From the NCBI RefSeq assembly GCF_024868665.1, contig NC_079893.1:15369424-15433423 (forward strand): a stretch of DNA of 64,000 nucleotides. Direction: 5' to 3'. Both the position numbers and the translations under genes were made by a program. Below, in pieces: positions 1 through 10,966 of this stretch. The notes beneath the pieces were generated by a model, which was given only the letters and a program-made list of their open reading frames with translations, made no database searches and was not told where the DNA came from. Positions within the stretch are counted from its first letter, which is position 1. Each line of letters begins with the position of its first letter. The DNA is from Triplophysa rosa. Its lineage: Eukaryota; Chordata; Actinopteri; Cypriniformes; Nemacheilidae.

Positions 1-148
1 TGTCTGTATTACATCAAATTAGTAATTTTCACTAAAATCCTAACTGAAACGCAATGTTATTGAAAACATTTAAAAACCGCCTGGCGGGCCGGATGAAATT
101 GCATGGGGGGCCTGATGTGGCCCGCGGGCCGTAGTTTGCCCACCTCTG
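1..148. mobile_element. right end of a hAT (Charlie-like) element, cut by window start
   Basis: The GC-rich segment around 79-148 ends in GTTTGCCCACCTCTG. Its reverse complement, CAGAGGTGGGCAAAC, is the typical terminal inverted repeat of Charlie-type hAT transposons. The left end lies outside the window, so the 8-bp target duplication cannot be tested. No coding sequence is visible in the part shown. Confidence 0.55.
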
Positions 149-754
149 TTCTAGAGGGACCAGCACCACTTCCACTTGTAACACTGTTTGAAGAATTTAT
201 CTTCCAGAATCTGACAGTAAGTTTTGGGATTTTAAGTTAAGCTCCAACTCTGGCAGGTCTTTTACTTGAACTGGGGCTGGTCCCTCAAAAAAAGGAACGA
301 AAAGGAGATTCACAGACCAGTTTGGTTAGTTTATTTTATAGAATCAATAATAGTGAATCGTGTCTGAGGCTGTCAGTCTCTTAATGTTCTATCCTCTTGT
401 GTGCTTCACTGAATATATACACAGTTGGTATAAAATAACATAACCAGTTTTATTGTTGATAAAACATTGCACTTAATTTGTAAGTTTAGACTATTTATGG
501 TAGCCTATACTTGACTTTTATACCTCTGTGTGTATTTGAGAGTAAATTATGAAGGTTTTATATGAGTCTTGCATAGAAGGTTTGAATGCTCTAAATATGT
601 ATTTGTGAATGTTTATTTCATAGTAATAATAAAACAATGTAACATACTGAGATGTTTTAAAATACTTAAAACTAATAGATAAATTAGAATGTAATAATTT
701 ATTAAGATTTTTAATGTTAATTTGTAATGCTTATGATGTTAATTGTTAAGTAAT
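149..754. other. AT-rich non-coding stretch, nothing recognised
   Basis: About 600 bases without a convincing reading frame, splice-flanked exon or terminal repeat. It fits intron or very old repeat DNA. Confidence 0.5.
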
Positions 755-872
755 TTCACCGTGCTGAAATCAACATCGATTCAATGTTATGTAAGCAAAC
801 AAATTGCATCGATTTCATGTTGAATATGTGTTGAATTATGCGTCTTTTCACCGAGCTGAAATCAACATGGAA
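755..872 (+). repeat. direct repeat pair, 92-bp spacing
   Basis: A word beginning TTCACCG, then GCTGAAATCAACAT, occurs at 755 and again at 847 with one mismatch (T/A after CCG). It sits immediately upstream of the hAT at 902. It may be a degraded tandem repeat or part of an older transposon. Confidence 0.45.
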
Positions 873-901
873 TCGATATTTGGTTGTTCTGGTGTTCCTG
901 G

Positions 902-2028
902 TAGGGCTGGGAATACATTCCAAAAAGAATCGATTCCTCAATTCCAAGGCGTTGAGAATTGAGAGTCGATACCAAAGGTTGGAATCAATTGCAATAAAGG
1001 AATCGACTCCTCTTTAAGAGCCTTCATAAGCACATGCCCCGCCCCTAAGCCGATGTCATCGGTCAACTAAATCACATTAGTTTCTTGTCTAAAACAGTAC
1101 AGACTTCAGAAAAAAAGTAATGGATGAAGTTTAGAGCTGTGGAATGACATAAAATATTCTGCATGCATGAAAGCAAAAGCTTTGTTTGCACACTTAATGC
1201 AGATTTACATGTATGCACACATTTAACAAATTCTATTTATGCTTGTCTTTTCAGAGGTACTGTAAACGGTGAGCTCAGTATGTGTGTGAAGACAGTTGCA
1301 TGTATAAAAAGTAGGGCTGTCAACGTTAACGCGTAAACATTTTTTGCGTCGGTGCCGCATCGAGATGGAAATAGTTCAACTTTTCAGAGTGCAGCGCGCG
1401 CACCACGGGACATTTGACTAGAGAAAGCAGCGCGGCTCGGTTTTAGACGCAAAATGTGAATCACCCCGTCAGTAAAGAAAAATAGAGCTACTTAGTACCT
1501 GATCTCTAGAGATCTGTCTGTCATTTACACTTACTGTATATGCGCAGTATTCTTACATATTTTTAATACAATTTACTGATTATCGATCTGTATATCTATG
1601 TTCCACAAGTATTTTTGTGTACACTGCTGAATAACTTTAATAATAGTTAACAGTACTTCAATTCAATTCAATTCAGTAGGAATTAACAGTAATTTGATCT
1701 GTGCTTTATTTTGAAAACAGAAGATTATTAATGAAATTATTAATGATACATTGGAATTGCAGGACAAGATCGACATATTTGGTTAAAGTTTTTGTTATAG
1801 AAACAATAAACGATTAATAAATGTAAAAAGTGACACCTTAGAAAATTGTATTGCATTAAAAATGTGTACATTTTTTAATTACAAATACAAATCTGTAGTA
1901 AAACAGGGAATTGAGCAGGAAGCGAAAACAGCAGATAGGAATCAATTCTTGGAATAGATTCTTTTGATTACCAAACCAGGAATTGTAATCGGAATCGACT
2001 ACAAAAAATTTGGAATCGAACAGCACTA
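902..2028. mobile_element. non-autonomous hAT (Ac-like) element with perfect 8-bp TSD
   Basis: The element starts TAGGGCTGGGAATAC and ends GAACAGCACTA, so the termini pair as TAGGGCTG/TAGTGCTG. It is flanked on both sides by the identical octamer GTTCCTGG (894-901 and 2029-2036). An 8-bp duplication and TAGGG termini define hAT elements of the Ac group. The 1127-bp interior has no transposase frame. A second terminal-like sequence of a different hAT family lies inside at 1312. Confidence 0.85.
1312..1345 (+). mobile_element. left-end-like sequence of a second hAT family
   Basis: TAGGGCTGTCAACGTTAACG at 1312 resembles the left terminus of the common fish hAT family rich in TTAACGCG. No matching right end is present inside the host element 902-2028, so this is a truncated insertion. 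Confidence 0.45.
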
Positions 2029-2217
2029 GTTCCTGGTTCATGTGCGCGGGCTTCAGCACCAGTCTTAGGCCAACCCAAATGCTCTCATTGGTTGAGATGC
2101 ATGGTGACGCCCATCCCAAGCCAGTACCGATCAACATCCCACCCCTTTCTGTGACCCATGGTTTATCTGTACATTTCAGAGCCAGGCTAAGGACTTTCGA
2201 AATAAAATAACACTTAA

Positions 2218-2305
2218 AAAACGGCGTTAATGCACAATAAAATAATTGTCGGCGTTAATTAATTAATGCATTAACGCGATAACGTGTTAACTTACCCAGC
2301 CCATA
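2218..2305 (+). mobile_element. right-end-like sequence of the TTAACGCG hAT family
   Basis: An AT-rich run with repeated GTTAAT and AACGCG words ends at ACCCAGCCCATA, the inverted counterpart of a TAGGGCTG-type terminus with substitutions. It lies outside the intact element 902-2028 and its flank does not match the 1312 left end. I treat it as a separate older copy. Confidence 0.4.
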
Positions 2306-3744
2306 CTGTGTATATATATGTAAATATAATTTGGAATTCGACATTTTCTTTACAAACAACTCATTATGACTTAAAAACGTTAGAGCACACTGGACAAAAA
2401 GCACCGTGCCGCATTGCTTCTACAATTCACAGGTATCACGCATCGGACGCATATATTTTGCATGCATGAGCTCAAGTTCAAACGGTGTCCTGCAATAACC
2501 CAATATGTACGGTTCAGTCTCGCTTGTAGCTGCGATTACAATTTTGGCACAATTGTCTCACTCATTTGAGTATGCAAGCGTGAGTGGGGAGGCGGGGCTA
2601 CCTTCTTTTGACCAATCAAATGAGGTTCCCGATGACTCATCATTTTCTCTTATCCGATTCGTTTAATAACACGCCAGGCAGGCAGACGTCAGAAACCTCT
2701 GCACGCACACCTCTGTTTACAGACTCGCAATGCTTTTGGCTGTTTCAGCGCAAAAAAACGTGTCAAAAGTGTAAGTGTGGAAAAACGGAGGTCAGAAGAA
2801 TACAGATCATATTTATTTGGCGTTAATTTGAGGTTGCAGTTTCACAACACATGAATTACACTTACGAAAAATGCTACAATACTGCAAAACTTGTTTTCTT
2901 TCGCTTGTAGTTTAATTTACACCTTTATAAAACTTTTTTTGTGTATGCAAATATATTGTATGCTTGCAATGTCATATACACTTTCACAAATTTTATCCTG
3001 TGCATGCAGATCTTTTTGGCATCATTTTACCTTCATATTTATTTTGATCCTGTTTTAGTTGAAAAACCTGGCTTTTGAACATTAATCAATTAATAGGCCC
3101 TACTGTACAATACATCACTTTGGTAAATCCGTTATAGTTTTCTTGTACCTGATATTTGTGGTAAAATCGAGTAAAAATATTTTTTCTCCCTTAAGAAAAT
3201 TAACCATGGTAAAATGACAAAATGTCAAATCAATGGAAAACAATACTTTAATAACATAAATATTTATATAATAACTCTGTGGGAATAGGCCATTTAGCAC
3301 AGTGGGCGAGCACATGCCCTTCAGGTCCGTCCATTGGCTACTGCGCTGCGATTTTCAACTACAGCTCTCGGGGTTCCCAAACTGCGCACTCGGCTTGCGG
3401 TATATTACAATTAAGAAACAGTTACATGACTAAAAATGACACCTGCTCATTAATTTACATGTTTATTGTGCTAGGATAATGGATGCGCAAGCGGCGCATT
3501 TATAGCACTTTTGTAGGCGTTTTTATTCTTTTACAGATGCGGGACCATTCACAGTGGTCACAAATAACATAGATATACGAGTTATTGCATAGTTTTTTTT
3601 AAATAATTTTGAATGTTTAAAATTTTGACCTATTGAGACTATACAACAGTAATCAAGTATTTCAGGAGCAGAATGTTTATATAAAGAATACGGAATGCCT
3701 TTGCCTCACAGAAAGTTTTAAAACAATTTAATGCATATTTACAA
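2306..3744. other. unassigned non-coding stretch
   Basis: No supported exon, RNA gene or paired terminal repeats. GC-richer islands near 2560-2720 and 3290-3420 resemble the interiors of non-autonomous hAT elements. They could belong to the element whose right end is at 3833, but no left terminus was found. Confidence 0.4.
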
Positions 3745-3833
3745 TGTAAATTTAATCAATAATAATAATCACAATTACAATTTGAACAGGGAGTAATATA
3801 AACAATAATGATTGCCATAATTGTGCAGCCCTA
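3745..3833. mobile_element. right end of a hAT (TAGGGCTGCACAAT type)
   Basis: The AT-rich segment ends ATAATTGTGCAGCCCTA. Its reverse complement, TAGGGCTGCACAATTAT, is a standard TAGGG hAT terminus. No left end is recognisable upstream, so the element is 5'-eroded or very diverged. Confidence 0.55.
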
Positions 3834-5757
3834 CCATAAGGTATATTGTATTAAAATAAAGCTTATTCGTTTATGATATAAGTATTGCAATAAAGTTTTT
3901 TGTTTATGAAAAGAACAAAAACACTGAAAGGGAACGAATGTGTGTGTTTTCCATTTGTTCAAACTTAATTACCTGTCGGTGGGTCCTGAACTGAAAACGT
4001 TTGCAGCCCGTGGTTAGCAAGATTTATAAAGTATGTAAGGAAAACAGATGGGAAAATAAAAATTCTTATTTTCATGACTTCGGTCATCTATATTGTCAAA
4101 TAACATTTTTGTCAACTTTTTGTCAAAATAAGAACAAAAACATAATAATATATTGCCTAATATTATTTGAGACAAGTTTTACATAATTTCATTAGGCCGA
4201 AATTTCGTTAGAGTGCACTTAGTGTTTGTTACATGTGACTTATAATTGAAAGAATAAGGATTTGTATATGCCGTTTGGGAACAGCGCTCAACGAATAACA
4301 GAGAAGAATAGAATTGAATTCCACTATCTCCTAAAATGAAGACACACTGTTTCGCGAGGTTCTTTCATTTTGTTTGTCTGTAGATTTACTTCATTATTTG
4401 ACACAAGATATACTTGTGCGGGAGTTTGTTGCATTATTGAAGCTACACTAACCATAATAATTTAAATAATGTGCCATTCCTGCAATCCCACTGTGAACAT
4501 TTTACGTGGTTCAAAAACGCTCACTCCCCATGGAGAAAAATGTCATTTTGCAGACTTTGGATAAGGTTACTCGAGAATTTGGTCTTTTCGTTTAAACAAG
4601 CATTTTTTTATCAGGCCCCTTCATGTACTTCCAACAGAACCAGATATTTCACACCGGGCATAGTGTGGTAATTAGTGGGTTTTGAAGCTAAATTATTTGA
4701 GTAACGTATAATATGTGTGGAGAGCATTCACTTAACATCATAATCTCATTTTTGACAGAGCTTTTAGAGGGTTTTGCATCTGAACACTTCATATGTAGCC
4801 GCCACGTGCACAGAATCAGAGCGGCAAGCGAAGCTTGAGCAGTATGTTTTTAATGCGAACGGCAAACGCAATAAGAACATTTCAGTTATTTTATCTAAAA
4901 AGTGAACTATTGTCACACACTGATTTTATATGAAATTAAGCAATTAAAATGTCAAGCAGTTTCAAGCCCTTTATCCCAAATCTAAGCATTTTTTAAACCT
5001 TGAAAACACCATATGAAAAATCAATCATTTTCCAGGAATTCCAGCACCCATACAAACCCTCCATATACCTTTGATCTCCCAGATAAAGCTTAGTTTTAAA
5101 GTAACCAACAGATTCATGTTTAAAGGGCTCATTGGATAAGCATTATCAACAAGTTGGCATGATTTATTAGGTTCGTCATGAAATGTCTGTATTTTTGAAT
5201 ATTTTGCACACCCTTTTTGCCTTGTCATAAACACCTATGCTCACAGCAACCCGTTTTGGCATATGTTGTTTATGTTATATTATCATTTAAACACCTATTT
5301 AAATGATAATGAGTTACTGTGCACCCCACCCCTCTCCCATCCGGAGTGTCAACACAACACACATGTAGTGTTGCCATGGCAACTGTTTAGCTGAATGATA
5401 TTTCCTGAACTCCTCCACTGTTAGTTTCATTTTAAACGTTTCAAATCATTCATCGTCAGGCTAAAAAAAATCTGTCACAGCAAACAGCGCATCCTACTAA
5501 TGCGCTCACGGTGTGTGTATGTGTCTATTATTACTTCGCTAAAATCCACGGAATCTGCGCCTGCAGATGTCAGCTAAATTGCTTGGATTTTGGCACTTGT
5601 CATTGACAAGTTAAACACACAAAAGTGTTTAAAAAAGCGCATACTAGGATGTTTTGTTTGCTATGTGACAGATTATTTTAGCATGAGGACAAATGATTTG
5701 AGACGTTTAAAATTAAACTAACCATAGTGTTCGACCTGGTTCTACCCATAAAAGCAC
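3834..5757. other. unassigned non-coding stretch
   Basis: About 1.9 kb of AT-rich DNA with only short chance reading frames. I see no splice-bounded coding exon, tRNA or paired transposon ends. Confidence 0.45.
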
Positions 5758-6098
5758 TTGAAGGGATAGTTCACCCAAAAATAAAAATTCTGTCATGATT
5801 TACTCACCCTCTTGAACATGTCAAACCTGTTTGACTTTCTTTCTTCTGCAGAATACAAAAGAAGATATTTTGAAGAATGCTGAAAACCGAACAGCGGTGG
5901 CACCCATTGACTTCTATTGTATGGACACAAAACCAATGCAAGTGAATGGCTGCCATCGCTGTTCGGTCAACAAAAAATTTCAAAATCTCTTCTTTTGTGT
6001 TCTGCAGAAGAAAGAAAGTCGTACAGGTTTGAAATGACAAGAGGGTGAGTAAATAAATGATGACAGAATTCAAATTTTTGGGTGAACAATCACTTTAA
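5758..6098. mobile_element. palindromic MITE (AGGGATAGTTCACCC family)
   Basis: The termini AAGGGATAGTTCACCC and, inverted, AAAGTGATTGTTCACCC bracket 340 bp that is an imperfect palindrome along most of its length. The two arms share CAAACCTGT, TTTCTTCTGCAGAA and ACCGAACAGC in opposite orientation. This is one of the commonest non-autonomous DNA elements of cyprinid genomes. It carries no gene; the short frames on both strands are mirror images of each other. Confidence 0.8.
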
Positions 6099-6333
6099 TC
6101 TCGCCATTTATTAGCAAAACAATAATCATTAGTGACTGTGCTGGCCTTGTCAGACTTCTCTTTCATCTAACTATCCAGTAAGTTTAAACAGTGACTCAAA
6201 AACTCCACCTGAGACATCAAGTCGTTTCTGAAGTTTATGACTCAACCGTGAAACTAAAAATACAAAAGATAATCACAAAATACGACATTACAACACTGCT
6301 GGTTGACAATGAAGACAAAAATTAAGAAAATAT
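6099..6333. other. short spacer, nothing recognised
   Basis: Non-coding sequence between a MITE and a hAT element. Confidence 0.5.
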
Positions 6334-6786
6334 TAGGGGTGTGACGAGATCTCGTAGATCCGATTTGTCTCGCGAGAACACAATATCATCACGCAATTGG
6401 CATGATGGAGTGCTGGGCTCGAAATTGCGACCGTTTTAGTCGCATAAGTTCCCTATATTTAACCTGTGCAACCTCAAAATATATTTGGGAGCATTTGTGC
6501 GAGTGCACATTTTGTTGTGGTGCGACCTGTTTTCATTACTGTAAAGAACACGCTAATAACTGCACAAAGTATGTGCGTGCTGTGAGCTACAGTGACCGGC
6601 CCGGCCATTCATATAGACACAGTGATTTTCCATCCCGCTGCGCTACTTTCCCACAGTTTCTCTATGTAAACATGCGCTAGACATATTGGTTTCAACCTTC
6701 ACGTGAGTCTCTCGCATTAAGCACTAGTTTACAGCGGTTCGTGCTGCCAGCAGCACTTTGGGAGTGCGATTACGTTATTTTAAATA

Positions 6787-8378
6787 CAAACCCGATTCCA
6801 AAAAAGTTGGGACACTGTACAAATTGTGAATAAAAACAGAATGCAATGATGTGGAAGTTTCAAATTTCAATATTTTATTCAGAATACAACATAGATGACA
6901 TATCAAATGTTTAAACTGAGAGAATGTATCATCAAGGGAAAAATAAATTGATTTTAAATTTCATGGCATCAACACATCTCAAAAAAGTTGGGACAAGGCC
7001 ATGTTTACCACTGTGTGGCATCCCCTCTTCTTTTATAACAGTCTGCAAACGTCTGGGGACTGAGGAGACAAGTTGCTCAAGTTTAGGAATAGGAATGTTG
7101 TCCCATTCTTGTCTAATACAGGCTTCTAGTTGCTCGACTGTCTTAGGTCTTCTTTGTCGCATCTTCCTCTTTATGATGCGCCAAATGTTTTCTATGGGTG
7201 AAAGATCTGGACTGCAGGCTGGCCATTTCAGTACCCGGATCCTTCTTCTACGCAGCCATGATGTTGTAATTGATGCAGTATGTGGTCTGGCATTGTTTTG
7301 TTGGAAAATGCAAGGTCTTCCCTGAAAGAGACGACGTCTGGATGGGAGCATATGTTGTTCTAGAACTTGGATATACCTTTCAGCATTGATGGTGCCTTTC
7401 CAGATGTGTAAGCTGCCCATGCCACACGCACTCATGCAACCCCATACCATCAGAGATGCAGGCTTCTGAACTGAGCGCTGATAACAACTTGGGTTGTCCT
7501 TGTCCTCTTTAGTCCGGATGACATGGCGTCCCAGTTTTCCAAAAAGAACTTCAAATTTTGATTCGTCTGACCACAGAACAGTTTTCCACTTTGCCACAGT
7601 CCATTTTAAATGAGCCTTGGCCCAGAGAAAACGCCTGCGCTTCTGGATCATGTTTAGATATGGCTTCTTTTTTGACCTATAGAGTTTTAGCCGGCAACGG
7701 CGAATGGCACGGTGGATTGTGTTCACCGACAATGTTTTCTGGAAGTATTCCTGAGCCCATGTTGTGATTTCCATTACAGTAGCATTCCTGTATGTGATGC
7801 AGTGCCGTCTAAGGGCCCGAAGATCACGGGCATCCAGTATGGTTTTCCGGCCTTGACCCTTACGCACAGAGATTGTTCCAGATTCTCTGAATCTTTGGAT
7901 GATATTATGCACTGTAGATGATGATAATTTCAAACTCTTTGCAATTTTTCTCTGAGAAACTCCTTTCTGATATTGCTCCACTATTTTTCGCCGCAGCATT
8001 GGGGGAATTGGTGATCCTCTGCCCATCTTGACTTCTGAGAGACACTGCCACTCTGAGAGGCTCTTTTTATACCCAATCATGTTGCCAATTGACCTAATAA
8101 GTTGCAAATTGGTCCTCCAGCTGTTCCTTATATGTACATTTAACTTTTCCGGCCTCTTATTGCTACCTGTCCCAACTTTTTTGGAATGTGTAGCTCTCAT
8201 GAAATCCAAAATGAGCCAATATTTGGCATGACATTTCAAAATGTCTCACTTTCAACATTTGATATGTTATCTATATTCTATTGTGAATAAAATATAAGTT
8301 TATGAGATTCGTAAATTATTGCATTCCTTTTTTATTCACAATTTGTACAGTGTCCCAACTTTTTTGGAATCGGGTTTG
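6787..8378 (-). mobile_element. Tc1/mariner element, near-complete, TA target duplication
   Basis: This 1592-bp element is flanked by TA (6785-6786, 8379-8380). It has inverted repeats of more than 60 bp starting CAAACCCGATTCCAAAAAAG and almost identical at both ends. A partial internal repeat of the end, AAAAAAGTTGGGACA, recurs at about 6981 and, inverted, near 8167, giving the IR/DR arrangement of fish Tc1 elements. One transposase frame fills the interior. The similarity of the ends and the open frame point to a young insertion. Confidence 0.93.
6932..8026 (-). CDS. Tc1-type transposase, full-length frame, catalytic Asp replaced by Asn
   Basis: Transposase that would cut and rejoin the element's own ends in the nucleus. 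I place the start at the ATG read from 8026 (MGRGSPIPP), giving 364 residues; the frame is open further upstream, but that part runs through the inverted repeat. In order there is an N-terminal paired-like helix-turn-helix domain (residues about 8-115, with KGVSQRKIAKSLKLSS), a basic GQGRK hinge near residue 57, and a DDE domain. The expected DD34E triad is D154 (WSDESKFE), position 244 and E279 (SPDLSPIENIW), with exactly 34 residues between the last two. Position 244, in FQQNNARPH, is Asn (AAC at 7297-7295) where the family has Asp. The frame is uninterrupted, but the product should be catalytically dead. No introns are needed. Confidence 0.9.
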   Translation of the reverse strand: MGRGSPIPPMLRRKIVEQYQKGVSQRKIAKSLKLSSSTVHNIIQRFRESGTISVRKGQGRKTILDARDLRALRRHCITYRNATVMEITTWAQEYFQKTLSVNTIHRAIRRCRLKLYRSKKKPYLNMIQKRRRFLWAKAHLKWTVAKWKTVLWSDESKFEVLFGKLGRHVIRTKEDKDNPSCYQRSVQKPASLMVWGCMSACGMGSLHIWKGTINAERYIQVLEQHMLPSRRRLFQGRPCIFQQNNARPHTASITTSWLRRRRIRVLKWPACSPDLSPIENIWRIIKRKMRQRRPKTVEQLEACIRQEWDNIPIPKLEQLVSSVPRRLQTVIKEEGMPHSGKHGLVPTFLRCVDAMKFKINLFFP

Positions 8379-8617
8379 TACATTCACAGGCAAACCTCTT
8401 TAAAAACAGATCATCTCTTTCTTACATATGTGCAATGGTAGTGTAAAACATGATGCGTTTATGTAGTTTTAACTGTTTCTTTGAAGGCTACGAGGGTTCA
8501 GTCAGTGGAGGAATAAGGATTGACAGTGTGATATGATCACAACCTATGCTAACTCGAGCACTATGCAAAAGCATATAGAGAAAACAAGCACAGCTCTTTA
8601 CTAAAAGTTGCACCTGT

Positions 8618-9028
8618 TAAAGGGATAGTTCACTCAAAAATGAAAATTCTGTCATCATTTACTCACCCTCAGGTTGTTTGAAACCTATATAAATGTATTT
8701 GTTCTGTTAAACACAAAGAAAGATATTTGTAAGAATGTTAGCAATTTTCATTTCTGTGACATCATCCACTACCATAGTAGGATTTTTTAAAATATTTTTT
8801 GTACTGTTGAACACAAAGTGAGATATTTTGAAAAATTTGGGAACACAAAAAATTTTGGGGCGCCTTTGACTACCATTTAATTTTTCCTACTATGGCAGTC
8901 AATGATGTCACAGAAAATAGCTTTTTATCATTTTAATTTATAACTATAATTAATTTATACAGGTATGAAATGACATGAGGGTGAGCAAATTATGACAGGA
9001 TTTTTATTTTTGGGTGAACTATCACTAA
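8618..9028. mobile_element. MITE of the AGGGATAGTTCAC family, nested in a hAT
   Basis: Starts TTAAAGGGATAGTTCACTC and ends GGGTGAACTATCACTAA. The subterminal words ATGAAAATTCTGTCATCATT and, inverted, the tract ending TATGACAGGATTTTTATTTT are typical of the family seen also at 5758-6098. The centre is unlike that copy. Non-coding. Confidence 0.78.
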
Positions 9029-10612
9029 GAAAACAAAGCATAATTTTTGTGCAATTACTGCCTGTCAGTTGAGTTTGTGACAAAACATTTTGCAGTGTTT
9101 ACATATCAGTTATTACTGCATAATATAATTCATTAAAATAGCAGTTTAATTTGTTTCATAAATTACAAGATGATTTTATAATGCCTAAATTTTTTACATT
9201 TTGTGTTTTTAAGGTGAATAAAAAACTTTTTCACCTATATATTTCATCATTGAGGATTTCTTTAAAAAGGTCTAAAATCTCGTCTCGTGAATTCAGTCTC
9301 GTGTCTCATCTCATCTCATCTCATCTCTTGGGAGAAGTGTCTCGTCGTCACAACCCTAGAAAATATACATTATGATATAATGTCAAAATAAACTTCTCAA
9401 ATGTATCACAAACTGTATTTAACTCTGTGTACTTTAGGGCTGTCGCGATTGGTCGTTTTATATTATTTTAGCTTCTAAATTTCTGAACCGATTCCAGTCT
9501 TTGTCCATCAGAAAAGAACACCTAATGACCACTAGATCACACATTCAGCGACTCTTAAGTCATGACTGGATATTCTGCTGAACCATCAAGGCTGTCGATC
9601 TTTTTACTGATATAGATGGGCAAGCTTGGAGTTATATTCCAGTTTTGTCAAACGCAAGGCAACCAATATGTTCACTTTAACTTGTTTTTATTCAAGGTTA
9701 TGCGCTTTTTGTTCATGCATGCAATAAAGTTTAAATATTTTAACGGAGTGATTATTATTTGTAAATTATTCCAGAAGTAAGAAACTATTTATCTTTATAT
9801 TAATGCACACTTAAAGAATGCGAGCTGTGTTAGGAGCGCTAAAAGCACTGCATCATTATAAAGGAGACTAGTTAGCTTTACCCTGAAGAAAACAGCAACT
9901 TAGTAAGTAGTGAAGCAAGTTTTCCGTTGTTTATGATGAGCATATCTCTGAATTTTTGATCATCCCGTGTATGTGTCGTGTTTGCGTTACGGAGGCGGCT
10001 CACATAAGCAGCAGCCCACCGGGGTAAACTACCGCATCTTCATGCAGCAAGCTCCGCCATCTCACGTATAAAAAAACTTGCTCTAGTTTACACTGGACAA
10101 GCGGGAAATGTGCATTGATACACACGTTACTTTGATATGTGAACTGTCTTTGTAGTGTTTTTTGTGGAGGGAAAGATGTGGCTGATTTATTTAACCTCTG
10201 CCGGCATGCCCTAAACATCAACTTGGCACTATAAATCGCTATTTTTCAGCAATAAACAAGCAAATTTTGCCAAGATGTTAGAGAATAATATTTTAACGGA
10301 AACCCAATTTTGCCCTAATTTTTATTTTTGGATATTCCTGAAAACCTCCCTGTGCGACTTCCGACTTGGTTTTCCCATGATCGCATCACCTTGACTTTCT
10401 TCCGCGCATTTAAATATGATTGAATTTGACTCTACGAAGTATGTGAAAAACAATACATATGATGATCATATGCTAACTCGAGTGTTCATATATGTTCTCC
10501 ATATTAGGTATTGTGGCCAGTCTGCTTTATTAATGGGTTTTCGTTCCCTTTTACTCAAACGCATATTTTCGATTAAGAAACTCAGGATTAATTTCTGAAA
10601 ATGCTATATTTT

Positions 10613-10870
10613 CAGACGCATCGCCCACGGCGCGGATCATCGTATCAGCCGCTTCCTACCTACCGACGAGGGAATGAAAAGTTCAGTAGACTATTTGCTC
10701 TAAATAAATGGTTGATGTCATGGTGTATTGAACAGAAGCTTCTCTTTGTTAATAATTTTGATCTGTTCTGGGAGCGACCTAGGCTCTTCCGCCCTGACGG
10801 CCTGCACCCCAGCAGCATCGGAGCGGTTCTTCTGTCTGACAACATCTCAAAGACGCTACGCACCGCTTGA
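10613..10870 (+). pseudogene. L2 ORF1 remnant: C-terminal end of the SGNH esterase domain
   Basis: The last part of ORF1 of the LINE. The reading from about 10650 shows RGNEKFSRLFALNKWL, then RPDGLHPSSIGA and a TGA at 10868. The DGLHPS block is the Asp/His catalytic segment of the SGNH (GDSL-like) esterase found in ORF1 of L2 and CR1 LINEs. The nucleophile and GTND blocks are missing because the insertion is 5'-truncated. The corresponding intact order is visible in the second copy at 18092-19057. Confidence 0.75.
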
Positions 10871-10966
10871 CTACGTCTTCCAGCGGTAAGTCAAAACTTC
10901 AACCATAGTCTGTGTTCCTCCCACTCATCTGTTAGAAATGTTACTGCTTCCAAATGCATAGAGACT

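Larger units (their letters stand above)
6334..9358. mobile_element. hAT element with perfect 8-bp TSD, split by a Tc1 and a MITE
   Basis: The left end TAGGGGTGTGACGAGAT pairs with the right end GTCTCGTCGTCACAACCCTA. The octamer GAAAATAT occurs at 6326-6333 and 9359-9366. Removing the nested Tc1 (6787-8378) and MITE (8618-9028) leaves about 1.0 kb, so the element was non-autonomous. The right end includes a (TCTCA)n stretch near 9307-9327. Both nested elements are younger than this one. Confidence 0.88.

Noticed and set aside
1312..2305. One hAT element running from 1312 to 2305
   Set aside because: Its ends would straddle the border of the intact hAT 902-2028, which has a perfect target duplication, and the flanks at 1304-1311 and 2306-2313 do not match. 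Two separate remnants are more likely.
5804..6073. Two facing frames with similar translations
   Set aside because: They are the two arms of a palindromic MITE read in opposite directions.
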